DNA of 21,708 nucleotides from UBA6120 sp964495145 (lineage in GTDB: Bacteria; Bacillota_I; Bacilli_A; RFN20; CAG-826). The notes under the pieces are model-generated. The model was not told where the DNA came from. It was given only the letters and a program-made list of their open reading frames with translations, and searched no databases. Positions 1 to 6,815 of this stretch are shown here, piece after piece; the first letter of the stretch is position 1, and the number at the start of each line of letters is the position of its first letter. The stretch covers positions 1 to 21,708 of the forward strand of contig CAZBUP010000019.1 of the NCBI GenBank assembly GCA_964495145.1, written 5' to 3'. The position numbers and the translations under genes were made by a program.

Positions 1-2
1 TA

Positions 3-485
3 CTATCACAGCAAACAAATGGGTTCAGCGAGGAAATAACCGAAACAACTATTTATGAAACCCTAGGCAGTATACAAGGGACTTTTGTGAATGAAGAGCT
101 TACCGCACAAAAGCAGCAAAACGCTAAACTGGAGAAAGAAAAAGAAGCCATTTATCAAGAACATTATGCTGAAAAATGCTCATTTGCTCAAAATGATTTT
201 GATTTATTCAACCGAAATCGTCAAATACGTTTTTATGTAATTGTTTGTATCTTTGCTTTAGCATCAATGAGTACGTTTTTCCTATCTTTTTATTATTTTA
301 ATTTCTGGGTCTATCAAGTATTATCAAGCGTGATATTCGTAATTGATTTATGTATAACGGTTATTGGATGGGTCAAACCAAAATTTTTACATGGTTGGTT
401 AAAAAGAAGGACGAATCGAATTTTCCGAAGACATCGTAATAGAATTGCTGAGAAATATGATATTAATCCTGACGACATACATTAA
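3..485 (+). CDS. Unknown membrane protein, open at the left edge
   Basis: The reading frame is open from the first bases of the window to the TAA at 483-485, so the gene may begin outside the window. A GTG at 87, preceded by an AAGGGA-like site at 76-81, is a possible start and would give 132 residues. Counted from that GTG, residues 1-45 are charged and probably helical (many K, E and Q), residues about 46-70 and 74-96 are two hydrophobic membrane segments, and the C-terminus is strongly basic (runs of R and K) and probably cytoplasmic. Base composition is far more AT-rich than every gene after position 980, which suggests acquisition from elsewhere. I do not recognise a family. Its position at the end of an AT-rich block next to a tRNA gene suggests cargo of an integrated element, but nothing in the sequence states its function. 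Confidence 0.6.
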   Translation, partial: LSQQTNGFSEEITETTIYETLGSIQGTFVNEELTAQKQQNAKLEKEKEAIYQEHYAEKCSFAQNDFDLFNRNRQIRFYVIVCIFALASMSTFFLSFYYFNFWVYQVLSSVIFVIDLCITVIGWVKPKFLHGWLKRRTNRIFRRHRNRIAEKYDINPDDIH

Positions 486-794
486 GATACTTGGTTGAAT
501 TCGAATATGTGTCGACAATTTTAGGGAACCATTTATAGTTCTCTAATGCCAAAAATCGAACCTCTTCTTTAATATAGAACAAATGTTGTCTAGTATAGCG
601 ATTTTTTTCATAGTACAGGTGAGGAAATTAATGATCATTGTTTGGAGTTTGGTGCACTAAGAGCGAAAAATGAGTCAAATAGTGTCATAGACGATATAAA
701 TCCACTATTCTTTGTAACCATCCAGTATGAATTATTCGGTTTTGTTGTGTTTTTTTATTGAAATTGACACCCAAAAATACACCCAAATTGATGT
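486..794. other. AT-rich non-coding stretch beside tRNA-Leu
   Basis: About 300 bases between the membrane protein and the tRNA terminator hold no convincing gene on either strand. The only short frames (for instance an ATG at 631 with a GAGGAA site before it) stop within ten codons. The stretch is as AT-rich as the gene to its left. Its right end carries the direct repeat listed separately. It may be the non-coding end of an integrated element. Confidence 0.5.
767..787. repeat. Tandem ACACCCAAA direct repeat next to tRNA-Leu
   Basis: The nine-base word ACACCCAAA occurs at 767-775 and again at 779-787, a 12-base period. The flanks repeat AATTGA at 762-767 and 786-791. Short direct repeats beside a tRNA 3' end are typical of the arm-type sites bound by tyrosine integrases. 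That role is inferred from position and form only. Confidence 0.4.
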
Positions 795-823
795 AAAAAA
801 TAAAAAAAGCCGTCTAGGACAGC
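795..823 (-). terminator. Terminator of tRNA-Leu
   Basis: On the minus strand, just after the tRNA, the hairpin GCTGTC-CTA-GACGGC (823 down to 809, six pairs with one G-T) is followed by a T-rich tract (808 to 795). This is a standard rho-independent terminator for the tRNA transcript. Confidence 0.75.
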
Positions 824-836
824 ATTATTTTTTCCG

Positions 837-921
837 TGGTGCAGGTAGAGAGACTTGAACTCTCACAGGTTACCCTATACGCCCCTCAAACGTACGCGTC
901 TACCAATTTCGCCATACCTGC
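837..921 (-). tRNA. tRNA-Leu, anticodon GAG
   Basis: Read on the minus strand from 921, the acceptor GCAGGTA pairs with TACCTGC near 841-847. The D arm contains TTGGTAGACGC. The anticodon stem TACGT/GCGTA encloses the loop TTGAGGG, giving anticodon GAG, which reads CTC and CTT leucine codons. A class II variable arm (AGG/CCT) and a T arm GAGAG-TTCAAGT-CTCTC complete the cloverleaf. The discriminator A at 840 and CCA at 839-837 are encoded. All stems pair, so the gene looks functional. Its 3' end faces the AT-rich block at 1-830, the usual geometry of a tRNA used as an integration site. Confidence 0.93.
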
Positions 922-931
922 AGCGTGCTTA

Positions 932-960
932 ATTATAAGCAAAAGGCATGAATATTTCAA
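932..960 (-). promoter_or_regulatory. Promoter of tRNA-Leu
   Basis: On the minus strand TTGAAA (960-955) and TATAAT (937-932) are separated by exactly 17 bases. The predicted start is a few bases before the mature tRNA 5' end at 921. Confidence 0.8.
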
Positions 961-983
961 TTACTGATTTAACGAAACGAATG

Positions 984-2399
984 TTAAAACAAGTTAAAGA
1001 CATAACTTGACAGGAAGAAGTAAATCAGCAGAGCGGTTACGTCGACAATGGTGGTCACGAACGGACTCGACATCACGGCCGGGTCTTTCTTAAGGGCTAA
1101 TGCCAATAGGGGAAGCGTACCGCCGACCATCTTGGAAATTAAAATGGCAAAGAATAACGTAGCCGAAACCAGTCCGGCTATTTTTGAGATGGCGAGGAAC
1201 CATGCGCCGGTGAAAGCGGCAGCCCCGGCGTCATATACTAAGATTCCGGTTGATATTTCGATGAAAATCCACAGGAATGAAAATGCGGCCACGGCCAAAC
1301 CCACTAACAAAGCCACCCGCAATTCTTTGAAAAGAACGTGTGAAAAATCATGTTTGTCGATTTCCTTCAAAGCAATGCCGCGGGTGATGAGGGTTGAGCT
1401 TTGATTGCCGGCGTTGCCGCCGGTATCCATCAACACCGGAATGAAAGCCGAGAGGATCACCACTTGCTCGAAGGCGTGTTCGAACCGATTGAGGATGATG
1501 GTCGAGAAAGCGCCGAGAACCATCAACACGAGGAGCCAAGGCAGCGATTTCTTGGCTAAAGTCGGAACCGATGATTTGGTATAGGATTCTTCCAAGGGTG
1601 TAATGGCCGCCATTTTCAAGATATCTTCGCTGGCTTCCCTATCGATGACGTCCATCACGTCGTCGATGGTCACGATGCCGATCAAGCGTTGGTCGTCATT
1701 TAACACCGGCATGACGTTGAGGTCATATCGCTTAAACAACTGGGCGACTTCTTCCTGGTCGGTGGTCACCTTGGTGACGATGAAGTCCCGATTCATGATA
1801 TCGGTGATTTTGACTTCGGGTTCGGCGTAAATCAGATCGTCAATGTAGACGACTCCAATCAAGGTCCGTTTTTCGTCGACGACGAAACTGGTGGCAATCG
1901 TTTCCTTGTCACGCCCGATCGCTCGGATCCGGGCTAATGCGTCGGCAACCGTGAAGCTGCCTGGGAATAGGATATATTCCGTCGTCATGATGCTGCCGGC
2001 GGTGCCTTCTTTATAGTTGAGCAGATTGTTGATGTCGGCGCGCGTCGTCTTGTCGGAGACGTTTAAAACCCGGCTGACGAGATTGGCCGGCATGTCAATC
2101 AGAAAGTCGACGATATCGTCGGTATAGGAACTTTGAATGAGTTCCATCAATTGCTTATCGTTGAAAAGGTGGACCAGTTTGGCTTGCTGGTCGTCCGACA
2201 AATAGGCGAATAGTTCGGCGGTGTAATCGCTTTTAACCGTTTTGAAAATGAATAAAAGATCAGCGGGATCTTCGATCTCATCACATATTTCGGCGATGTC
2301 GATCGGTTCGTGAGATTCGAATAACTGTCGGAGGGCGGGCACGTCTTTGGCATGAATGTAGTTTAGCAATGGCTCTAAGGTAAAAAACTCTTTTTCCAT
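984..2399 (-). CDS. mgtE: Magnesium transporter MgtE
   Basis: This is a 471-residue Mg2+ channel/transporter of the cytoplasmic membrane. It has the three-part MgtE layout: an N-terminal superhelical domain (about residues 20-130), a CBS pair (about 135-255) that senses cytosolic Mg2+ and gates the pore, and a C-terminal membrane domain of five helices (about 285-470). The family signature LMDTGGNAGNQSS lies in the first half of the membrane domain. The last helix carries SPFVTTIVDVTALL, whose aspartate corresponds to the pore selectivity residue of the family. I chose the ATG at 2399 because AGGAGG lies just upstream; an upstream in-frame start adding 14 residues has no ribosome site. The gene diverges from the glycolipid operon. 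I see no M-box or other Mg2+ riboswitch in the very short leader. The length is normal for the family. Confidence 0.95.
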   Translation of the reverse strand: MEKEFFTLEPLLNYIHAKDVPALRQLFESHEPIDIAEICDEIEDPADLLFIFKTVKSDYTAELFAYLSDDQQAKLVHLFNDKQLMELIQSSYTDDIVDFLIDMPANLVSRVLNVSDKTTRADINNLLNYKEGTAGSIMTTEYILFPGSFTVADALARIRAIGRDKETIATSFVVDEKRTLIGVVYIDDLIYAEPEVKITDIMNRDFIVTKVTTDQEEVAQLFKRYDLNVMPVLNDDQRLIGIVTIDDVMDVIDREASEDILKMAAITPLEESYTKSSVPTLAKKSLPWLLVLMVLGAFSTIILNRFEHAFEQVVILSAFIPVLMDTGGNAGNQSSTLITRGIALKEIDKHDFSHVLFKELRVALLVGLAVAAFSFLWIFIEISTGILVYDAGAAAFTGAWFLAISKIAGLVSATLFFAILISKMVGGTLPLLALALKKDPAVMSSPFVTTIVDVTALLIYFFLSSYVFNLF

Positions 2400-2405
2400 A
2401 TGCGG

Positions 2406-2411
2406 TCCTCC
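2406..2411 (-). promoter_or_regulatory. Ribosome binding site that fixes the mgtE start
   Basis: On the minus strand AGGAGG is followed by six bases and the ATG at 2399. It decides for this start over the longer frame that begins at 2441. Confidence 0.8.
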
Positions 2412-2421
2412 TGACTCAAAT

Positions 2422-2427
2422 ATTATA
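2422..2427 (-). promoter_or_regulatory. Probable -10 element of mgtE
   Basis: TATAAT on the minus strand lies 22 bases before the mgtE ATG. No good -35 hexamer is found 16-18 bases upstream (TGGTTT at 17), so the promoter is weak or needs an activator. Confidence 0.4.
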
Positions 2428-2483
2428 ATTTCCTTTTTCACGCGAAACCATATAAAATGGCTTTTATTGACTAAGAGGCTTTT

Positions 2484-2510
2484 TTGTCATCGGGAGTGCA
2501 GTGATATAAT
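2484..2510 (+). promoter_or_regulatory. Extended -10 promoter of the glycolipid operon
   Basis: TGATATAAT at 2502-2510 is a perfect extended -10 (TGnTATAAT). A TTGTCA lies upstream at 2484-2489 with a short 15-base spacer. The predicted transcription start is at about 2517, one base before the ATG at 2518, so the mRNA would be essentially leaderless. Confidence 0.55.
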
Positions 2511-2517
2511 AAATAAA

Positions 2518-4803
2518 ATGGACCAACCGGGCACTAATGTCGGCAATGTAAAAGCTAAGGGCGGACGGCGCAGCAAGATCGTTACGGCGCTGGTTTTGAT
2601 CTTTTCAATCCTGGCGGGCATCGCCGTATCCTTTTTGGCTTTGCGTCGGGATTTGGCCACCATCGATTTGGCCCAACTTATCGAGGCTTCGAGCGTCTGG
2701 TTCTCGAGTTGGTATTGGATGGTCGGAGCCCTGGCATGCCTCGTCGTCATCTTGTTGACTGGGGCTTTGCGCATCCATCTATTATTGAAACCGAAGCAAC
2801 CGAGGGCGACGCTTCAGGATTCGTATCGATATTCGCTATTAAGCAAGTATTACGTTTTGATCACCCCTTTAGGACTGGGCGGCCAGCCGGTCACCATGGT
2901 CTACATGCGCAAGAAAAACGTGCCGTTTGGCTTGGCGACATTCATTCCGATGATTGATTTGTTCGCGATGCGTCTCGCCATGCTGATCATTGGTTTGGTC
3001 ACCGTCATTTTCTTTCCCAACGCCGTCGTCTCCTGGGTGCGGATCGCCGCCTATTTCGGGTTATTCTTCACGTGCCTCCTGCCGGTGGTCGGCATCTCGA
3101 TGTCGTGGTTTCCGGTTTTTGAGAAAGTCGTCGTCGGGGCCTTGACCCGCATGACATTTTTAAAACGGCGCGATCAGTATATCAAGGTCACGCAAGACGC
3201 CTTCAGAAAATATCGGTCGGCGTTTGCCTACTTTAAAACCATGAAGAAGCAGGTTTTTGCAGTGATTTTGCTGGCCTTCGTGTCGCAACTCGCCTTGCTT
3301 TCGATCCCGTTTTTCATATTGAAAGCCTATCCGCTGACGGCTCTTTTGCCGAATAACGGCGTGCCCTTGACTTATCTGAATGCCGTATCGATGGTGGCAT
3401 ACGCCAGCATCGCCGTGGCTTTCATCCCGACTGTCGGCAACGCCGGGGCGATCGAGTTCTCTTTTTCGACCGTGTTCGCCACCTTCATGGAGGCTCGCTA
3501 TTTGTTTTGGGCCCTCTTTGCTTGGCGGTTTTTGACTTTCTATCTCTTCTTGATTCTGGGTTTGGTTTTGACCTTTTACTTGGGAGTGAACCGCCGCAAG
3601 GAAAGCCGGCGCCATCGCCTCCCGGATTTTTCAATGAAAACCCGGGTGGTCTTGTTCACCGACAACTTTTTCCCGATGGTCGACGGGGTGGTGCGGACCG
3701 TCGACGCCTATGCCCGGCGGCTCCTCGCCCGAGGCTATCAGCCGATTGTCATTGCCCCGACCTACAAGAATCCCCCCGAACGGCTTCCTTATCCGGTCTA
3801 TCACGTGCCTTCGTTCCGTTTGCCGAACCAAGAATATGCCCTCGGCGTGTTTCCATTCACCAAGGCCATCAAACAGGCTTTGGCGTATGACGGGCCGGTT
3901 ATTTACCATACCCATGCTCCCTTTATGATTGCCCACAAAGCCATGAGGCACGCTCATGCTAACAACATCCCGATCATGACGACCTTCCATAGCAAATACT
4001 ATGAGGATTTCTATCAATTCTCCCATTCCAAGGCCTTTTCTCAATGGGCTGTCAGCCATATCGTCCGCTTCTACCATAAAGCCGATGAGGTCTGGACGGT
4101 GTCCACCAAAACAGCTTCCACCTTGAGAAATTACGGTTATCGGGGCGACATCAACGTCATGCCCAACGGCACCGACTTTGTCGTGCCGCCGGACCTTGAA
4201 TCCTATAAGCAGCAAGCCGTTCATTTTTTGGATCTTCAAGACGGGGAGGCCAACCTCCTGTTCGTCGGCCACCTGATTTGGCAGAAGAACCTCAAGTTTC
4301 TGCTTGAGGTATTGCGTCAGTTGGATGCCGATGGCTTCCGGTACCACATGATATTCATCGGTGAGGGTGGCCATGAAAAGATGGTTCGTAAATACGCCGA
4401 TTCCCTGCATCTTAAAGGACGGGTCAGCTTCCAAGGCATCATCACCGATCGGCGACTGCTGGCCGGGATCTATGCCGCCTGCGATTTGTTCTTTTTCCCA
4501 TCGGTGTACGACAACGCCCCGCTCGTGATCCGGGAAGCCGCCGCCATCGGTCTGCCGAGTTTGCTCGTGCGCGGCAGCCATAGCGCCGAAATCGTCGTCG
4601 ATAACGTCTCGGGTTTCCTTGAAAAGGAAACGGTTGAGCGCATGGCCCAACGCATCGTGCATTTATTCGAGCATCCCGATGAACTGAAGACAGTCGGGGA
4701 AGCGGCCAAGACGACCGTTCCCATGAACTGGGACGTCATCATCGATCAGGCCATTGATCGTTATGAAATGATCATCAAGCGATACTATGACCAAGAAGAA
4801 TAA
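2518..4803 (+). CDS. Flippase-like membrane domain fused to GT4 glycosyltransferase
   Basis: This is a 761-residue fusion. Residues about 20-365 are a polytopic membrane domain of the lysylphosphatidylglycerol synthase TM / UPF0104 type (about eight helices, with the family-like stretch LGLGGQPVTMVYMRKKN). Residues from 373 (MKTRVVLFTDNFFPMVDGVV) form a GT4 glycosyltransferase resembling diacylglycerol glucosyltransferases. The nucleotide-sugar half carries FVGHLIWQKN, and the EX7E motif appears as D665...E673, with Asp in place of the first Glu. A likely role is glycosylation of a membrane lipid coupled to its movement across the membrane; this is inferred from the fusion and the neighbour. 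The start is M2518; a TTG at 2467 would extend the frame but has no ribosome site. No Shine-Dalgarno precedes 2518 either. The gene overlaps the next by 17 bases, indicating translational coupling. Confidence 0.85.
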   Translation: MDQPGTNVGNVKAKGGRRSKIVTALVLIFSILAGIAVSFLALRRDLATIDLAQLIEASSVWFSSWYWMVGALACLVVILLTGALRIHLLLKPKQPRATLQDSYRYSLLSKYYVLITPLGLGGQPVTMVYMRKKNVPFGLATFIPMIDLFAMRLAMLIIGLVTVIFFPNAVVSWVRIAAYFGLFFTCLLPVVGISMSWFPVFEKVVVGALTRMTFLKRRDQYIKVTQDAFRKYRSAFAYFKTMKKQVFAVILLAFVSQLALLSIPFFILKAYPLTALLPNNGVPLTYLNAVSMVAYASIAVAFIPTVGNAGAIEFSFSTVFATFMEARYLFWALFAWRFLTFYLFLILGLVLTFYLGVNRRKESRRHRLPDFSMKTRVVLFTDNFFPMVDGVVRTVDAYARRLLARGYQPIVIAPTYKNPPERLPYPVYHVPSFRLPNQEYALGVFPFTKAIKQALAYDGPVIYHTHAPFMIAHKAMRHAHANNIPIMTTFHSKYYEDFYQFSHSKAFSQWAVSHIVRFYHKADEVWTVSTKTASTLRNYGYRGDINVMPNGTDFVVPPDLESYKQQAVHFLDLQDGEANLLFVGHLIWQKNLKFLLEVLRQLDADGFRYHMIFIGEGGHEKMVRKYADSLHLKGRVSFQGIITDRRLLAGIYAACDLFFFPSVYDNAPLVIREAAAIGLPSLLVRGSHSAEIVVDNVSGFLEKETVERMAQRIVHLFEHPDELKTVGEAAKTTVPMNWDVIIDQAIDRYEMIIKRYYDQEE

Positions 4804-5998
4804 GAAACTGCCGGCCGCCCATTGGTATTCCTACCTGTTCCTTTATGGCTTTTTAAAGCCATTGCTTTTTGTTTATTTCCATTTATTCCAAAACGTCCAT
4901 TTCAAGAAAAACGGGTTTAAAATCCCCAAAGGTCCGTTCTTTTCAATTGGCAACCACCATACCAATTGGGATGGGTTTTACCATTGCATCATGTTTTACC
5001 GGCGGTTTCCGCATTTCATCGTCCATGACGAGGCTTTCAAGAATCCGGCATACACATGGATATTCGGCGATTTCCTCGGGCAAGTCAAACGTGGCCAGGA
5101 CAGTTCCGACATGGAGCCGATCTTGACATTGAAGCGCCTGCTAGCCTCGGGCCAAAGTGTCAGCGTGTTCCCCGAAGGGGACATCGACATGTTTGGACGA
5201 ACTTTGACAGTCGATGCATCCATCGCCAAAATGGCCAAATTTCTGGGAGCCCCCATCGTTTTGACGCGCGTACGCGGGGCCCATCTTCGGGCGCCGCGAT
5301 GGAGCAACCTTGCCCATCATAGCCGCATCATTTTTGAAGTCAGCGACGTGATCATGGCCACCGAGATCCAAACCATGAGCATTTCGGCCTTGCATCACCG
5401 CATCGTTCAAGGCATTACCGTCAACGCTTACGACGACCAATTGGCCAAACCGATTCGAGTCTGGGGCCAAAGACGGGCTGAATGGATGGAACTCGGCCTT
5501 TACCTATGTCCTGCATGCCACCGCTACGAGACGTTGATCAGCCGCGGCAACCATTTCGTCTGCTCGTGTTGCGGACTGACGGGAACGGTCGACCGTCATC
5601 TATTGGTACACACAGAACCGGAGAACCATTTTGCCCGCCCGGATGAATGGGACCATTGGCAGGCGAGCGAATTGGCGGAAAAAATCAAGCAAACCCGCCC
5701 GGGTGAGCATTTATTCACTTTGGCCGGGGGAACGATGGCTATGGTCGAAGCCGACCAATACTTTGATCATGCCGCCATATCGGCTACGGCCCGCCTCTAC
5801 CTTGACCGAATCGAGATCGAACCGGACGGTCAAGAGCTCATCCGCCTTCCGATTGAAGACATCGTCGCCGTCCAAGTCCAATACAAAGACGTATTCGAGA
5901 TAGCCACGAAAACCAAGCGGTATCGCCTCGGCCGGAAATTTCCGAAATGGTCGGCTTATCTTTGGGTAAATTGCGTGAAATTGATACGACGAATATAG
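4787..5998 (+). CDS. PlsC-type acyltransferase with zinc ribbon and C-terminal domain
   Basis: The first 230 or so of 403 residues form a 1-acyl-glycerol-3-phosphate acyltransferase domain. The HX4D catalytic motif is H57...D62 (NHHTNWDG) and the second block is FPEGD at 128-132. A hydrophobic stretch near residues 15-35 probably sits in the membrane. The enzyme should transfer a fatty acyl chain to a lysophospholipid in phospholipid synthesis. After the catalytic domain comes a zinc ribbon (C241-P-A-C244 and C259-S-C-C262), then about 140 residues ending in a beta-rich stretch that resembles a small PH-like domain (LYLDRIEIEPDG, then alternating strands). Standard PlsC proteins are about 200-250 residues and lack this tail. 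The gene starts inside the 3' end of the glycosyltransferase fusion, so both are co-translated and probably act on the same membrane lipid pool. The PH-like label is a guess. Confidence 0.85.
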   Translation: MTKKNKKLPAAHWYSYLFLYGFLKPLLFVYFHLFQNVHFKKNGFKIPKGPFFSIGNHHTNWDGFYHCIMFYRRFPHFIVHDEAFKNPAYTWIFGDFLGQVKRGQDSSDMEPILTLKRLLASGQSVSVFPEGDIDMFGRTLTVDASIAKMAKFLGAPIVLTRVRGAHLRAPRWSNLAHHSRIIFEVSDVIMATEIQTMSISALHHRIVQGITVNAYDDQLAKPIRVWGQRRAEWMELGLYLCPACHRYETLISRGNHFVCSCCGLTGTVDRHLLVHTEPENHFARPDEWDHWQASELAEKIKQTRPGEHLFTLAGGTMAMVEADQYFDHAAISATARLYLDRIEIEPDGQELIRLPIEDIVAVQVQYKDVFEIATKTKRYRLGRKFPKWSAYLWVNCVKLIRRI

Positions 5999-6004
5999 TA
6001 TAAT
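5975..6004 (+). promoter_or_regulatory. Promoter of pduL
   Basis: TATAAT at 5999-6004 follows GTGAAA (5975-5980) at 18 bases. The -10 begins right after the stop codon of the acyltransferase gene. The leader to the ATG at 6031 is about 20 bases and contains AAAGAGG. Confidence 0.5.
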
Positions 6005-6030
6005 TTTATCGAATAAAGAGGTAATTGCTT

Positions 6031-6609
6031 ATGAAACCAATCCCTGTGGAAACGAGTGCCCGGCACATCCATTTGAGCCCGGCCGACATGGAACGCTTAT
6101 GCGGCAAAGGCTACGTGTTGCCATTTAAACGACCCCTGTCGATTCCCACTCAGTTCGTGTCCGACTTGCGTCTCGACGTGATCGGGCCCAAATCGACGAT
6201 AAAAAACGTCGTCGTCTTAGGGCCGACCCGCAGCGCCACCCAGGTCGAAGTGTCGGCCACCGACGCCCGCGCCCTCGGCATCAATCCCCCGATTCGGGAA
6301 TCGGGCGACATCCACCAATCGACGCCGATCACCATCAAGGGACCGCTGGGCGAAATCATTATTCCCGAAGGGGTCATCATCGCCAAGCGCCATGTCCACA
6401 TGTCTCCGGCCGATGCCGAGGAATATGGCGTCAAGGATAAACAAGTCGTCGCCGTCAAGGTCACATCTCAAGAGCGCAGTTTGATTTTCGGTGACGTGAT
6501 CATCCGCGTCCGAAGCGATTTCAACTTGACGATGCACATCGATACCGACGAGGCCAACGCTGCCGGTTTAAGCGGCGAAGTCTTCGGGGAACTGTTAATC
6601 AATTTCTAA
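6031..6609 (+). CDS. pduL: PduL-type phosphate acyltransferase
   Basis: The 192-residue protein belongs to the PduL phosphotransacylase family, which interconverts acetyl-CoA or propanoyl-CoA with the acyl phosphate and is unrelated in fold to Pta. Two repeats are visible, each with a metal-binding His pair: SARHIHLS (H12, H14) and AKRHVHMS (H121, H123). A third His is in TMHIDTDEANAAG (H169). These match the zinc ligands of the family. The N-terminus starts almost directly at the first repeat, so there is no microcompartment-targeting extension and the enzyme should be cytosolic. It probably provides acetyl phosphate for ATP formation by acetate kinase. The ATG at 6031 follows AAAGAGG at 6015-6021; a TTG two codons upstream is less likely. 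It has its own promoter and stands apart from the genes around it. Confidence 0.9.
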   Translation: MKPIPVETSARHIHLSPADMERLCGKGYVLPFKRPLSIPTQFVSDLRLDVIGPKSTIKNVVVLGPTRSATQVEVSATDARALGINPPIRESGDIHQSTPITIKGPLGEIIIPEGVIIAKRHVHMSPADAEEYGVKDKQVVAVKVTSQERSLIFGDVIIRVRSDFNLTMHIDTDEANAAGLSGEVFGELLINF

Positions 6610-6640
6610 TTGACTTTCATGGGGCAAGCCCCAATAATAT
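6610..6640 (+). promoter_or_regulatory. Promoter of the metK leader, with palindrome in the spacer
   Basis: TTGACT at 6610-6615 and TAATAT at 6635-6640 are 19 bases apart (18 if ATAATA is used). The spacer contains the inverted repeat TGGGG-CAAG-CCCCA at 6620-6633, which could also be the remnant of a weak pduL terminator although no T-tract follows. The predicted start near 6647 coincides with the first stem of the riboswitch at 6649. Confidence 0.55.
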
Positions 6641-6646
6641 TACCGA

Positions 6647-6801
6647 TTCCATATCAAGAACAACGTCATCGGAATGCAAAAACGTTGTAGCAACTCTATT
6701 ACTAAATCGTAATAGTAAGTGCTGATTCCAAGCGAAGCCCACTTCGAACGATATGGCTGGATGGTTCATCAAGACTTTCCGCCGTGGGAAGTCTTTTATT
6801 T
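6647..6801 (+). promoter_or_regulatory. SAM-clan riboswitch (SAM-I or SAM-I/IV type) with terminator
   Basis: The metK leader folds as a SAM-I-like aptamer. P1 pairs CCATATC (6649-6655) with GATATGG (6750-6756). ATCAAGA follows P1 as in S-boxes. P2 pairs ACAACG (6660-6665) with CGTTGT (6683-6688). AGCAAC precedes P3, TATTAC (6697-6702) with GTAATA (6709-6714). GTGCTGATTCC follows, close to the S-box GGUGCUAAUUCC. P4 pairs CGAAG (6733-6737) with CTTCG (6742-6746). A pseudoknot pairs GGAAT in the P2 loop (6671-6675) with ATTCC (6725-6729). The terminator at 6771-6801 completes an OFF switch: SAM binding should stop transcription before metK. P2 is short and leaves no room for the usual kink-turn, so the subclass is uncertain. 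Confidence 0.85.
6771..6801 (+). terminator. Riboswitch-controlled terminator before metK
   Basis: AAGACTTTCC (6771-6780) pairs with GGGAAGTCTT (6786-6795), ten pairs with one G-T and a five-base loop, followed by a T-rich run to 6801. It lies directly before the metK ribosome site. A competing pairing of GGCTGGA (6755-6761) with TCCGCC (6778-6783) could serve as antiterminator when P1 is open; it is short and only suggested. Confidence 0.85.
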
Positions 6802-6815
6802 CATCAGGAGGATAT

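Noticed and set aside
600..740. Remnant of an integrase gene in the AT-rich stretch
   Set aside because: Short frames on both strands stop quickly and no tyrosine recombinase motif (R, HxxR, Y) could be read.
2400..2517. Mg2+ riboswitch before mgtE
   Set aside because: The leader from the likely -10 to the ATG is under 25 bases, too short for an M-box.
3631..4662. Long open frame of 343 codons on the minus strand inside the glycosyltransferase gene
   Set aside because: It mirrors the codon periodicity of the plus-strand gene, has no ribosome site or recognisable domain, and the plus-strand protein is clearly real.
6647..6770. SMK box or T-box as explanation for the metK leader
   Set aside because: No T-box consensus and no SMK core are present; the P1-P4 arrangement, joining sequences and pseudoknot fit the SAM-I clan.
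6720..6815. Longer start for metK through the leader
   Set aside because: It would cross the riboswitch P1 strand and the terminator, while AGGAGG sits right before the ATG at 6816.
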